From: Kordiimonas sp. SCSIO 12603
GTDB taxonomy: Bacteria; Pseudomonadota; Alphaproteobacteria; Sphingomonadales; Kordiimonadaceae
DNA length: 64,000 bases
Assembly (NCBI RefSeq): GCF_024398035.1
Contig: NZ_CP073748.1
Span: forward strand, 673,501-737,500
Reading direction: 5' to 3'
This document shows, in pieces, positions 50,936 to 60,353 of this stretch. A model generated the notes under the pieces. The model was not told the origin of the DNA. It worked only from the letters and a program-made list of their open reading frames with translations, and did not search any database. Positions within the stretch are counted from its first letter, which is position 1; each line of letters opens with the position of its first letter. The position numbers were made by a program, and so were the translations under genes.

Positions 50936-52317
50936 GTTTGCATCGTGGCTGGTTGTCGCACCAGATACACAAAACGTGCGATTTGAAGTATCCAGGAAAC
51001 TACGACGCCTACAAAGGTTCCGACCATCAGGCCCTTGAAACCCATTTCAAGCGGGAAGGTAAAAATATAGCAGGCAGGCAGCATTACTGCGATGAAAGAA
51101 AAGCTCTGCAGGTAGGTTGGCCACCATGTTTCCTTAAAGCCTCGGAGCATCATGGCAGCCACCATTTGAGCAGCATCAAAAATCATCCCGAACGTTGCTA
51201 CAAAAATCACAGGTATGAGAAGTTCAATAATGCGTATATCATTGGTGAATATCCCGAGAAGAGGTGCCGGGAACGCGTAAATTGCTGCAGAGAAGGCACC
51301 GCAGACGATAAAATTCAGGATTATCCCGGAAATAGAGGCAAGAACTGTGTCTGCCTTGTCTTTACGGGAAAATGCAATGCCAACACGAACTGTGGTTGCC
51401 ACACCAATGCCAATGGCAATCATGAGCGGAATACCAATCACCTGATAAATCACCCCGTGAGCTGCCAGAGGTACTGTACCAAGCCAACCTGCGAATACTG
51501 CAAGGGCGCTGAAGGCAAGTACTTCAGCGGCGAGGGATACAGCAGATGCATACCCCATCTGGCGTTGATCAGACCATTCAGCCCATTTCTGTGTTACCTT
51601 TTCACGGATTTGGTATTTATCCTTGATACTTGGCATAAACCAGATGTAGCCAAATACTGAAGCCGCCATAAACCAGCGTACAATTGTTGACGCCCAGGCT
51701 GAGCCCTCTGCACCTAATTCTGGAAAGCCAAAATGGCCAAAGATTAAGGCATAGTTGAAGACCACATTCACGATGTTTGCAGCAATCATCATGTAAAAAC
51801 CGACCTCCGCACGTTTGATACCCTCTAAGAAGGATGTGCAGCAGAAGAAAAGCAGGTGTCCCGGCAGGCCGATAGCCAGAATACGTACGAGAAAACCACT
51901 GGTTTCTGAATCGGTTTGACTTTGCCCTAAAAGTTCAAGCCATAGAGGAGCAGGCAGACAGGCAGCAACAAGGAACAGGCTGATCAAAAATGTGAAACTT
52001 AGGTTTCGTTTCCACACTTTACCGGCACCGTGGTAATCATCCATACCAATAGCATTAGCCGTGTATACAGTAACACCAGCCAATAGTCCCATACCTACAA
52101 CAAGTGTGAACATAATCACTGATTGGTTTGCTAGGTTAAGCCATGCCAGATGCTGCGTTGCATAGTGGCCCACCATGGCAATATCCACCATCGCAAGGCC
52201 GAACAGACCGATACGTGTCATAATTGCAGGCACCGCCAAACGTAGCAATTCGCTGAAGTGGCGCTTCAGGCGCTCACGTAACCACGCAAGGTTAATCTTG
52301 TTTTCTGCAGAAGACAT
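50929..52317 (-). CDS. MATE family efflux transporter
   Basis: A 462-residue inner-membrane cation-coupled exporter with about 12 helices. Family signatures are AVPAIMTRIGLFGLAMVDIA near the N-terminus, LGAEGSAWASTIVRWFMAAS, and GVATTVRVGIAFSRKDKAD in the second half. The ATG at 52317 has GAGGA nine bases upstream and is preferred to the start at 52338. Substrate unknown; it is divergent from the OPT transporter. Confidence 0.93.
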   Translation of the reverse strand: MSSAENKINLAWLRERLKRHFSELLRLAVPAIMTRIGLFGLAMVDIAMVGHYATQHLAWLNLANQSVIMFTLVVGMGLLAGVTVYTANAIGMDDYHGAGKVWKRNLSFTFLISLFLVAACLPAPLWLELLGQSQTDSETSGFLVRILAIGLPGHLLFFCCTSFLEGIKRAEVGFYMMIAANIVNVVFNYALIFGHFGFPELGAEGSAWASTIVRWFMAASVFGYIWFMPSIKDKYQIREKVTQKWAEWSDQRQMGYASAVSLAAEVLAFSALAVFAGWLGTVPLAAHGVIYQVIGIPLMIAIGIGVATTVRVGIAFSRKDKADTVLASISGIILNFIVCGAFSAAIYAFPAPLLGIFTNDIRIIELLIPVIFVATFGMIFDAAQMVAAMMLRGFKETWWPTYLQSFSFIAVMLPACYIFTFPLEMGFKGLMVGTFVGVVVSWILQIARFVYLVRQPATMQTE

Positions 52318-52492
52318 GGAGCTTATCCTCAAAACCAACCTGATAGTGTAATTTTTGTTCTCAGGCTCGCAACTTTCTTATCATTATGTTACTGCTAGGC
52401 CTGTTTGGCGCAACATGCAAGGGCTGTTGTTCTTAGGGAGAGCAATTATATGCTGCGCCGTTTGTTGAATAACTTTCCGGGGGAGGGACAGC

Positions 52493-54244
52493 ATGTCTGA
52501 TCAGACTGCTTCTCAGGCTGGGCCAATTACAAAAGGCGCCTATCCTGAACTTACACCGCATGCAGTTATTGTGGGCTATTTCCTTGGCGCTATTATCGCG
52601 CTTTCAATTGGTTATGCTTCACTAAAACTGGGTTTCTCAATTGAAGGCTCTGAGCTTGCAGCTATTCTGGGCTTTGGTATTTTGCGGGGCATATTGCGCC
52701 GCCGCTCAATTGTGGAAAATAACGTAACGCAAACTGTGGCTTCTGCTGTGAATGGTGCATCATCGGGGATGATGTTCTCTGTGCCTGCGATCTTCATTTT
52801 GGGTTACGGCTATGATTTTAACCCATATGTGTTGACGTTCGGGGCAATTGCAGGTGCTTTCCTCGGTATTGCATTCATCATTCCGCTCCGGAAGCAGATG
52901 ATTGATTTTGAACGTTTCACATACCCGGGTGGTGTGGCGGTTGCTTCCATCCTGAAATCACCGGGTGCAGGTGTGGAAAAGGCAAAATTGTTGGTTGCGG
53001 GAGCGTTGGTTTCTGCGGTGGTTTATTTCTTCTCCGATGGCGCTGACCTTGAGCTTTTCAATATCATTAACGATGTAGTGGGATCTGAAATCCTACCACC
53101 ATACTTGAATGGTGCTTGGTATATTTCACTGCTTACAATCGGTGTTGGTTTTATTGCTGGTCGCGGTGGTGTGGCTTTCATTATTGGTGGTTATGTATGT
53201 TACTGGCTGTTGGCGCCGATGCTTGATCTCACAGGTATGCTGCCAGTGGTGGACGGTGTGAAGGTAACTGACCCGGGTACGCTCCGTGTAACTTTGTTCC
53301 GCCCAACAGGTATTGGTATGCTTATCGGTGGTGCTGTGATCGGCGTGATGTTCGCACTGCCGCTCATTAAATCTGCCATTAAGTCTATGCAGTCTTCAGC
53401 GAAATCTGAAAGCGCTATGAGCGCTGATGAGATGCCGATTAAGCTTCTTTATATTGCGGTGGCGGGTGCTGCTATCCTTCTTGGCGTTATGGCGATTACA
53501 GCAAACGAGCAGGTTGGTTTCGCACGCGGTATTATGATGGCTGTTCTTGGTACGCTTTGGATATGGATGGCAGGTATCATTCTTTCGGAAGCCATTGGCC
53601 GTACGAACTGGTCACCACTCTCTGGGATGACGCTGATTGCGGTAACGCTTTTGATTATTATCACACAGAGTTTTGGCGGCATGGATACTGGCCCGGCGAT
53701 TGTAGCGGCTATCACTGTGGGTGCCGCCACTTGTGTGGCTATGAGCCAAGCGACAGATCTGATGCTTGATCTTAAAACCGGTTATCTGGTTGGTGCCACA
53801 CCGCGTATGCAGCAGATGGGGCAGTTCTTTGGTGCGTGGCTTGGCCCGATCCTGATCATCGTACTGATTTTTGTACTAAATGATGCTTATGGCCTTGGTT
53901 CAGATGAATTGCCTGCGCCGCAAGGCGAAGCACTTGCCTCTATGGTGAAGGGTATTACGGGCGGTGACGTACCAACTGAAAAATATGTAGCTGGCGCAGC
54001 GCTCGGCGGTCTTTTAACGGCTCTTCAAGGTGGGCTCGGTATCACTGTTGGCCTTGGTTTCTATCTGCCGTTTAATATCGTGTTGACCTACAGCCTTGGT
54101 ACACTTCTTCGCGAAATTTCTGATCGCAAAAAAGGTAAGGTTTGGTCTGATAATTACGGTATTCCAATTGCAGCGGGTATGATTGTCGGTGAGGCGCTCG
54201 TGGGTGTGGTTAAAGCCGTTTTGATTATCTTGGCCGCGAACTAG
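52493..54244 (+). CDS. OPT family oligopeptide/metal-chelate transporter
   Basis: A 583-residue transporter of the OPT superfamily with about 15 membrane segments. Typical stretches are ALSIGYASLKLGFSIEGSEL, NNVTQTVASAVNGASSGMMF, FTYPGGVAVASILKSPGAG and GYLVGATPRMQQMGQFFGAW. OPT proteins import peptides or metal chelates with protons. GGGAGGGA precedes the ATG. It is followed after 11 bases by a small membrane protein and then by exported peptidases, which supports peptide import. Confidence 0.93.
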   Translation: MSDQTASQAGPITKGAYPELTPHAVIVGYFLGAIIALSIGYASLKLGFSIEGSELAAILGFGILRGILRRRSIVENNVTQTVASAVNGASSGMMFSVPAIFILGYGYDFNPYVLTFGAIAGAFLGIAFIIPLRKQMIDFERFTYPGGVAVASILKSPGAGVEKAKLLVAGALVSAVVYFFSDGADLELFNIINDVVGSEILPPYLNGAWYISLLTIGVGFIAGRGGVAFIIGGYVCYWLLAPMLDLTGMLPVVDGVKVTDPGTLRVTLFRPTGIGMLIGGAVIGVMFALPLIKSAIKSMQSSAKSESAMSADEMPIKLLYIAVAGAAILLGVMAITANEQVGFARGIMMAVLGTLWIWMAGIILSEAIGRTNWSPLSGMTLIAVTLLIIITQSFGGMDTGPAIVAAITVGAATCVAMSQATDLMLDLKTGYLVGATPRMQQMGQFFGAWLGPILIIVLIFVLNDAYGLGSDELPAPQGEALASMVKGITGGDVPTEKYVAGAALGGLLTALQGGLGITVGLGFYLPFNIVLTYSLGTLLREISDRKKGKVWSDNYGIPIAAGMIVGEALVGVVKAVLIILAAN

Positions 54245-54255
54245 GGAGAAATACA

Positions 54256-54795
54256 ATGCAAATGTTAGCGAAATTACTTGTTGTTATTGCTTTCCTTGCT
54301 GGTGCTTATCTCACATCACTGCATCCAACAGAAGTTGACTGGACCGCCTTTGGCCCGATCATTATCGCGGGCGCACTGGGTGTGATTATGTCAAAGCGTC
54401 TGGAAGCTGCTGCCGCTAAAGATGACAGTGTGTTGGCTTCTAACCGGCAGGATCTTGAAGATAGCCTTAAAAATATCGTGCAAAACCTTTCTGATCTTGA
54501 TGGTCGGAAAGACAAAGTGCCAACATATGATATGCGCTTTGAAATTGATAAATTATTCCGTGAAGATTTAATGCGGTTTGCTGATGCTCGTGAAACCATG
54601 AAGCATCTGTATGGTGTTCAGGCCTATGCGGATATCATGTCAAGTTTTGCGGCGGGTGAACGCTATATCAATCGGGTTTGGTCTGCCTCTACGGATGGTT
54701 ATGTGGATGAAGTGCTTACTTATGTGAGCAAATCCCTCAGTCAATTCAAGCATGCACAAGAAGAGTTCAATAAAGCTGTTTCAAGCGCACGCTGA
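54256..54795 (+). CDS. Small membrane/coiled-coil protein linked to the OPT transporter
   Basis: A 179-residue protein of unknown family. Two hydrophobic segments lie at residues 3-20 and 32-45 (LAKLLVVIAFLAGAYLTSLH, FGPIIIAGALGVIMS), followed by a long charged helical tail with coiled-coil character (NRQDLEDSLKNIVQNLSDLD, SLSQFKHAQEEFNKAVSSA). It starts 11 bases after the OPT stop with GGGAG upstream and ends before a strong terminator, so it belongs to the same transcript. It may be an accessory subunit of the transporter. Confidence 0.7.
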   Translation: MQMLAKLLVVIAFLAGAYLTSLHPTEVDWTAFGPIIIAGALGVIMSKRLEAAAAKDDSVLASNRQDLEDSLKNIVQNLSDLDGRKDKVPTYDMRFEIDKLFREDLMRFADARETMKHLYGVQAYADIMSSFAAGERYINRVWSASTDGYVDEVLTYVSKSLSQFKHAQEEFNKAVSSAR

Positions 54796-54812
54796 TCAAC
54801 CACTAAATTAGG

Positions 54813-54847
54813 AAAAGCCCGGCTTCATATGATGCTGGGCTTTTTTT
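54813..54847 (+). terminator. Intrinsic terminator after the OPT operon
   Basis: AAAAGCCCGGC (54813-54823) pairs with GCTGGGCTTTT (54834-54844) with one G-U pair and a ten-base loop, followed by further T's to 54847. It closes the OPT pair and separates it from the amidohydrolase gene. Confidence 0.85.
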
Positions 54848-54930
54848 ATGCTCACGAAAATCTAAATAGACACAATAAGGCAGAGCCCTTAGGCTGCTGC
54901 AAACTTTACGCTCAAGGGCAGGGGGACATC

Positions 54931-56208
54931 ATGAAAAATATACTGAAATCAACGTTGGCGGCGGCTGCAGTTTTTGCGGTGGCAGGTACAGCAATTGCCG
55001 ATGAAACGGTTATCTACGCGGGCGCGGTTCTGGATGTTGCAAACGGCGATATGAAAAAAGACCAAACAATTGTGGTGCGTGATAACCGGATTGTTTCTAT
55101 TTTCAAAACCGATGGCAGATCAGCGCCGAAAGATGCGAAGGTGATTGATCTTTCAGGTAAAACGGTTCTTCCGGGTTTGATGGATATGCATGTGCACCTC
55201 TCTGGTGATGCTGAAACACCGTTCCACTTGAGTATGACATACTCTATCCCGCGCCAAACTGTTGTTGCAGTGAAGAATGCAAAGAAAACCCTGATGGCTG
55301 GGTTCACGACCGTAAGAAATGTTGGCGCAGCGGGTTACAGCGTAATCGGCGTACGGGACGGCATTAACGCAGGTGAAATTGAAGGGCCGCGTATCTGGGC
55401 TGCAGGGCATTCCCTTGGTATTACGGGGGGGCACTGTGATAACAACTTCTTGCCACCAGAAATGAAGGTAACATCCGGCGGTGTGGCAGACGGTACGGAT
55501 GCTGTGCGCCAGAAAGTGCGCGAAAATATTAAATATGGTGCGAATGCAATTAAGCTTTGTGCAACAGGTGGTGTATTTTCAAAAGGTACGAAGGTTGGTA
55601 TTCAGCAGTACTCTGTAGACGAAATGAAAGCTGCTGTTGAAGAAGCCCACCGCCGCGGGGTAACCGTTGCTGCCCATGCTCATGGTACGGACGGCATTAA
55701 AGCCGCGATTGTTGCAGGTGTAGACAGTGTAGAACATGTAAGCTTCCTTGATGATGAAGGCGTTGAGCTGGCAAAACGTTTTGGTACGTATTTCTCCATG
55801 GATATTTATAACACTGAATATACGCTTACGTTTGGCGAGCAGAATGGTGTACCTGAAGAAAATCTGAATAAAGAACGTCAGGTGTCCAAGCGTCAGCGTG
55901 AGAGCTTTACCAAAGCGGTTAAAGGTGGTGTGAACATGGTGTTTGGCTCTGATGCTGCTATTTACCCACATGGTGATAATCCAAAACAGCTATCTCGTAT
56001 GGTGAAATTTGGTATGACCCCACTTCAGGTACTGCAGGCTGCTACGGTAAATTCTGCGGCACTTCTCAAGCAGGAAAATGATTTGGGGCAGATCAAAGAA
56101 GGCTTCCTTGCAGATATCATCGCGGTGGATGGTGATCCTCTAAAAGATATCACTGTTCTGGAGAATGTATCTTTCGTGATGAAAGATGGCGATGTGTATA
56201 AAAAATAG
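54931..56208 (+). CDS. Exported amidohydrolase (M38-type dipeptidase-like)
   Basis: A 425-residue metal-dependent hydrolase with a signal peptide (KNILKSTLAAAAVFAVAGTA). The ATG at 54931 follows AGGGGGA; the frame extends to 54829 but runs through the terminator. Metal-site motifs are MDMHVHLSGDAE, the Lys-containing NAIKLCATGGVFSKG, AAHAHGTDGIKAA, VDSVEHVSFLDD and VFGSDAAIYPHGDN. This group includes Xaa-Pro, Xaa-Arg and Xaa-Lys dipeptidases as well as imidazolonepropionase-like enzymes. The next gene encodes an M24 peptidase, so a peptide substrate is favoured. Confidence 0.87.
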   Translation: MKNILKSTLAAAAVFAVAGTAIADETVIYAGAVLDVANGDMKKDQTIVVRDNRIVSIFKTDGRSAPKDAKVIDLSGKTVLPGLMDMHVHLSGDAETPFHLSMTYSIPRQTVVAVKNAKKTLMAGFTTVRNVGAAGYSVIGVRDGINAGEIEGPRIWAAGHSLGITGGHCDNNFLPPEMKVTSGGVADGTDAVRQKVRENIKYGANAIKLCATGGVFSKGTKVGIQQYSVDEMKAAVEEAHRRGVTVAAHAHGTDGIKAAIVAGVDSVEHVSFLDDEGVELAKRFGTYFSMDIYNTEYTLTFGEQNGVPEENLNKERQVSKRQRESFTKAVKGGVNMVFGSDAAIYPHGDNPKQLSRMVKFGMTPLQVLQAATVNSAALLKQENDLGQIKEGFLADIIAVDGDPLKDITVLENVSFVMKDGDVYKK

Positions 56209-56229
56209 GCCTATTGGGGGATCAAGGTT

Positions 56230-57510
56230 ATGGATAAAAGAGATTTCTTGAAGCTCGCTGGCGCTGGTTTGGGTGCTGCGGCTCTTGTCGGTACATCACC
56301 TGCTTCTGGTGCGAATAAAACGGTTTCTGGCGAATTGGAAAATATCACCGGAGATGCAAAGCCAATCTCTACAGAAGAGCGAAAAGCCCGGGTTGCCAAG
56401 GCGCAAAAATTGATGCGGGAAAAGGGCATCGATGCCATCCTCTTGGAACCTGGTTCAGCAATGCTTTACTTCACAGGTATTCGTTGGTGGCGAAGCGAGC
56501 GCCTTACCTGTGTGGTCATTCCACGCGAAGGTGAAATTGGTGTAGTAACCCCATATTTCGAGGAGCCTAGTGTACGGGAAAGCATGACATTCGGTAGTGA
56601 TGTCCGCGCATGGCATGAGCATGAAAATCCGTTTGAGCGTGTTGCCGGCATTCTCAAAGACCGTGGTATTACATCTGGTAAGATTGGTTTTGAAAGCACA
56701 GTACGTTTTTTCATCATGGATGGGTTCAGAAAAGCTGCTTCCCAGTATGAGGTTGTGTCGGCTGACCCTATCACTCTTGGATGCCGGATGCATAAATCTA
56801 AAGCTGAACTCAAGCTGATGCATAAAGCCAATGAAATTACACTCAGAGCTTACGGTGAAGTTTGGGACAAGCTTGAAAAAGGCATGACCCCGGATGATAT
56901 CAAAGCTCTGATGCGTAAAGCACAGGCAGACCTTGGTGGTTCTGGTATCTGGGGATTGGCGCTTCTTGGGGAGGCTTCCGCCTATCCACACGGTACAGAC
57001 CAACCGCAAGAGCTTACTGAAGGTAAGATTGTATTGATGGATTGCGGCTGTAGTGTGCACGGATACCAATCAGATATTTCCCGGACCTTTGTGTTTGGTG
57101 AAGCTTCAAAGCGTCAGCGTGAAGTGTGGGATACTGTTCGCAAGGGGCAGGATATTGCGTTTGAAACCGCAAAACTTGGTACGCCTGCTGGTCATGTAGA
57201 TGATGCAGTTCGTCGGTATTATGAAAGTAAAGGTTATGGGCCAGGTTATAAAACGCCTGGCTTAAGTCACCGAACTGGTCATGGTATTGGTATGGACGGG
57301 CATGAGAGTGTGAATTTTGTCCACGGTGAAACCACAAAACTGGCGCCTGGTATGTGTTTCTCAAATGAACCGGGTATCTATATTTTTGGTGAATTTGGGG
57401 TGCGTCTGGAAGATTGTATCTACATGACAGAGAACGGACCGCAGTGGTTTACTAAACCCCCGCAATCTATAGAACAACCTGTGGGAAAGTTGGGGCCAAA
57501 AATTCCTTAA
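56230..57510 (+). CDS. Exported M24 family metallopeptidase
   Basis: A 426-residue Xaa-Pro peptidase-like enzyme. The N-terminus DKRDFLKLAGAGLGAAALVG resembles a twin-arginine signal with KR in place of RR. The pita-bread domain has all five metal ligands: MDCGCSVHGYQSDISRT (two Asp), HRTGHGIGMDGHESVNFV (His), FSNEPGIYIFGEFGVRLEDC (two Glu). It begins 21 bases after the amidohydrolase gene and ends before a terminator. The pair probably degrades proline-containing or other dipeptides in the periplasm. Confidence 0.9.
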   Translation: MDKRDFLKLAGAGLGAAALVGTSPASGANKTVSGELENITGDAKPISTEERKARVAKAQKLMREKGIDAILLEPGSAMLYFTGIRWWRSERLTCVVIPREGEIGVVTPYFEEPSVRESMTFGSDVRAWHEHENPFERVAGILKDRGITSGKIGFESTVRFFIMDGFRKAASQYEVVSADPITLGCRMHKSKAELKLMHKANEITLRAYGEVWDKLEKGMTPDDIKALMRKAQADLGGSGIWGLALLGEASAYPHGTDQPQELTEGKIVLMDCGCSVHGYQSDISRTFVFGEASKRQREVWDTVRKGQDIAFETAKLGTPAGHVDDAVRRYYESKGYGPGYKTPGLSHRTGHGIGMDGHESVNFVHGETTKLAPGMCFSNEPGIYIFGEFGVRLEDCIYMTENGPQWFTKPPQSIEQPVGKLGPKIP

Positions 57511-57590
57511 AAACCTAAATTTTTTATAGGTAGAAATCCCCTATGATTGAAGGCATCTTCAATGGGGTCAGAACGATACTGACATATTTG

Positions 57591-57630
57591 GGGCGTGCCT
57601 TCTGGATGGGGGAGACACGCCCGTTTTTTT
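57591..57630 (+). terminator. Intrinsic terminator after the M24 gene
   Basis: GGGCGTG (57591-57597) pairs with CACGCCC (57616-57622) around an 18-base loop, followed by G and seven T's (57624-57630). It stands between the M24 gene and the convergent symporter gene. Confidence 0.8.
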
Positions 57631-57642
57631 GCTTAAGCCGTG

Positions 57643-59184
57643 TTATGCTTCCTGCATTTTTGCTACGCGGTAGGTCCATTTACCGTAGGCATACATGCCA
57701 AGGGCTGAAACCAATCCTACGATACCCATAACATACCAAACAGTACCAACAGCGTTTGCGGCATACATTTGTTCTGTCAGTGTGCCTGCGCTTTGTCCGG
57801 TAAGCATCAACAGTTTATCAAATGCTTCACCGATCGGAACCGCAGCTACATCTGCTTCAGTCATGCCGTTTTCCAACAGCATTTTACGTGAAATCTGTTC
57901 TTTAGATGAAAACTCACCATAGAGATATGGCCCAAGATAGCTCTCAATCGTCCAGCCAAGGCCGATAGGGAGCTGTGTGAAGCCAAGGTACATGGCCTTT
58001 TTCTCGCGTGGTGCGATGTTTGCCAGATATTCACTACTCTTCGGGCTTGAAAGCATTTCACCGAAGGAGAAAATAACCACGCCGATAAAAATGATCCACG
58101 CAAAGTTAAAACCGCCGAAAATGATCAATGCACTTGATGCAAGGAAGGTACCGATAGCCATAGAGTTTGTGGCTCTGATCTTGCCGCTCAGGCCAGCTAC
58201 GATAAAGCAGGTGAACATAATAAGGATAGCATTAATATTCACGAGGCCCTCGGGCATAACCGCTGTGCCTTCCTGATTCATGCCCCAGAAGAATTTCCAG
58301 AAACCGTTGTCCGTTCCGCCTTCACCAAAGATCTGAGAAACCATGGTTGTGGTATCCACCCAATCACGGAAATACAGTGGTGCTACATCCCAGAAGGTCC
58401 AAAGCATAAACCAGAAGCCAGAGAAGAGAACTACGTACCAGATAAGAACAGGGTTGGAGAGTTCCTTGATACTGTCGCGCCACAGGCTTTCTTCTTTTAC
58501 TTCACCGGCTTTGACTTTAGCACGGTGTGCAAGGCGTTCTTCTTTATCCGGCTCTTTATACATGAGAAGTAGAATGAAATTGAGTGAGATAATCGCGGCG
58601 CACGCGAAGAACAGATAGTCCCATGAAAGCTGGCGTAGGGCTACGGCGACCATTGGGCCAAGTGCACCGCCGATGTTAACTGTTTGGTAGAAAATTCCCC
58701 AAGCCATGGAGCTGTTATGCCGCCCTGTAGATTTGGAAATAGTGCCCTGTAAACCCGGTTTGAAAATCCCGGTACCAAACGCCAGAACAACAGCACCTGA
58801 TGCAAAGCCCCAGAATGAAGGGAAAAAGCCCATCAACAGATATCCAAGAATTTTGAAGATTGTTGAGGCGAAGATCGTTTCTTTATAGCCGATCCGGTCG
58901 GAAATACCGCCGGTTAGAACAGGCACGAATGTTTGTACAATTGCCCAGATCAGGAAAATAAGACCAAGATCACTTTCTACTAGTCCGAGGCCACCGTTGG
59001 CCACAGAGTCTGTTACATAAAGTCCAGTGCTTTGGCGAACTCCATAGAATGCGAGGCGTTCTACCATTTCCATACCGCCGCAAATCCAGAAAACATAGGA
59101 TAAGCTTGCGATGGCTGCAAAGATACCCAGCTGTTCAACATCCTTTACGGTTGTTGTTTGCTGGTTTTCATTTTCTTGAGACAT
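57643..59184 (-). CDS. POT/MFS-type peptide transporter
   Basis: A 513-residue MFS protein with 12-14 helices. FGTGIFKPGLQGTISKSTGR and GIFYQTVNIGGALGPMVAVA match the POT (proton-dependent oligopeptide) group. GGMEMVERLAFYGVRQSTGL resembles the POT E-x-x-E-R-F-x-Y-Y motif with changes. The ATG at 59184 has AAGGG upstream and is preferred to the GTG at 59190. It is convergent with the exported peptidases and would import their products. Confidence 0.85.
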   Translation of the reverse strand: MSQENENQQTTTVKDVEQLGIFAAIASLSYVFWICGGMEMVERLAFYGVRQSTGLYVTDSVANGGLGLVESDLGLIFLIWAIVQTFVPVLTGGISDRIGYKETIFASTIFKILGYLLMGFFPSFWGFASGAVVLAFGTGIFKPGLQGTISKSTGRHNSSMAWGIFYQTVNIGGALGPMVAVALRQLSWDYLFFACAAIISLNFILLLMYKEPDKEERLAHRAKVKAGEVKEESLWRDSIKELSNPVLIWYVVLFSGFWFMLWTFWDVAPLYFRDWVDTTTMVSQIFGEGGTDNGFWKFFWGMNQEGTAVMPEGLVNINAILIMFTCFIVAGLSGKIRATNSMAIGTFLASSALIIFGGFNFAWIIFIGVVIFSFGEMLSSPKSSEYLANIAPREKKAMYLGFTQLPIGLGWTIESYLGPYLYGEFSSKEQISRKMLLENGMTEADVAAVPIGEAFDKLLMLTGQSAGTLTEQMYAANAVGTVWYVMGIVGLVSALGMYAYGKWTYRVAKMQEA

Positions 59185-59363
59185 AACCACCCTTTTATTG
59201 ATTTATGTTTCGCCTCATGGGCGGGCGAAATTTATTGAGGCTAAATAGAAAGGGTATTAGAGCGCCCGTCAATGCCAATAAGCTAAAAGGTGCTTTCACT
59301 AAGGTGGATGGGGGTTACTAAATTTAGAGAAGTTGTGGCGAAACCCACTTGGACAACAGGCAC

Positions 59364-59391
59364 AAAAAAAGGAGCGATGTAACGCTCCTTT
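59364..59391 (-). terminator. Intrinsic terminator of the cold-shock gene
   Basis: On the minus strand AAAGGAGCG and CGCTCCTTT (plus coordinates 59368-59376 and 59383-59391) form a nine-pair stem with a six-base loop, followed by seven T's. It lies 23 bases after the cold-shock stop. Confidence 0.9.
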
Positions 59392-59413
59392 CGAATCTTT
59401 ATGAACTTAAAGC

Positions 59414-59620
59414 TTATGCAAGCTCTAGGTTGCCAGCAGACATACGGCCGCGGCGATCTTCTACGAGCTCATAAGTGATTTTCTGATCGTCTTCTAGAGA
59501 CTTAAGGCCAGCAGCTTCTACAGCTGAGATGTGAACGAACACATCGTTGCCGCCATCTTCAGGTTTAATAAAGCCAAAGCCTTTTTGTGTATTAAACCAT
59601 TTTACAGTACCGTTTGCCAT
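59414..59620 (-). CDS. Cold-shock domain protein
   Basis: A 68-residue CspA-family RNA-binding protein. RNP1 is KGFGFIKP and RNP2 is VFVHISAVE, both intact (GTVKWFNTQKGFGFIKPEDG). AAAGGAG precedes the ATG. The 224 bases upstream contain no other gene and may carry the long 5' leader common to csp genes, but I could not identify a specific thermosensor fold. A strong terminator follows. Confidence 0.97.
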   Translation of the reverse strand: MANGTVKWFNTQKGFGFIKPEDGGNDVFVHISAVEAAGLKSLEDDQKITYELVEDRRGRMSAGNLELA

Positions 59621-59844
59621 TGTGTGGCTCCTTTAAAGTAGCGAGTATGAATGGAAACAGTCTGTAACCAAGTCAATAGTGTCGCAGTCAAAATAGTATC
59701 AACCCCCAATAAAAAGGCTGATGCGCTTAAGATAAGAGTTCTTGAGTGAGAGTCCAGCGCCAAAACATTAAATTTCTATGAGAGTTTTCTTGCAAGCTTT
59801 TAAAAGTGTTGCAGAAAAATACCACTTTCCACCCTTGGGTAGTG

Positions 59845-60237
59845 TCAGGACAGAAGTGTCCAAAATATCGCAAGTGAAGAACCAAGGATGGAAACTATAG
59901 TGCCAAGTGCGCCAAAGGCTCTAAAAAAGGCTGGGGTTTCTGAAGCTGAAAATGCAATCACATGGGATATTCGAGCTGTTACAAATAGAATAGCAAAAAT
60001 CACTACGAGTATTTTAGATGCATTCGATATTTCAAGAAGAGTTAATAAAATCAAAAAGATAGGCGAATTTTCTGTCAGGTTACCGTGTCGCCTTATCTTG
60101 CGGAGTAACTCGGTATTACCGTTATCGCCGATTGGGACGCCGATTTGGCCACGGGCGCGGCCCACCGGTATCATGACAGAGATTTGAAGCATGCCGAGAA
60201 GAGCGGCAGCGAACGGTGTGATGAAAAGAGTATCCAT
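59845..60237 (-). CDS. MAPEG family membrane protein
   Basis: A 130-residue protein with four hydrophobic helices (TLFITPFAAALLGMLQISVM, ENSPIFLILLTLLEIS, ILVVIFAILFVTARISHVIA, GTIVSILGSSLAIFW). RRHGNLTENSPIFL is the family signature. MAPEG proteins include microsomal glutathione transferases. The start is the ATG at 60237 with GGGGATG upstream; the frame extends beyond the LysR start. It is divergent from a LysR gene followed by KefF/KefC-like genes, suggesting glutathione-dependent stress defence. Confidence 0.88.
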   Translation of the reverse strand: MDTLFITPFAAALLGMLQISVMIPVGRARGQIGVPIGDNGNTELLRKIRRHGNLTENSPIFLILLTLLEISNASKILVVIFAILFVTARISHVIAFSASETPAFFRAFGALGTIVSILGSSLAIFWTLLS

Positions 60238-60318
60238 TTTGGAACATCCCCTAAAATTTCTGATTTCTTTCATATACAGGCGCAAATTTAATCCGGAAGT
60301 CATTGAATATGGATGTGT

Positions 60319-60338
60319 GTGGTCCATATATGGACCAC
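60319..60338. promoter_or_regulatory. Perfect 20-base palindrome upstream of LysR
   Basis: GTGGTCCATATATGGACCAC reads the same on both strands over 20 bases. It lies between the MAPEG and LysR starts, ending next to the LysR ribosome site (GGAGGTGG) and 81 bases from the MAPEG start. It has no T-run and is very symmetric, so a dimeric repressor site is more likely than a terminator. Confidence 0.65.
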
Positions 60339-60353
60339 TGGAGGTGGCCGACA

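Noticed and set aside
54829-54930. Upstream extension of the amidohydrolase gene
   Set aside because: The open frame passes through a strong terminator, and the ATG at 54931 has an AGGGGGA ribosome site and begins a proper signal peptide.
59621-59844. Cold-shock 5' leader as an RNA thermometer
   Set aside because: The region is gene-free, but I could not find a convincing alternative fold by eye, so no feature is claimed.
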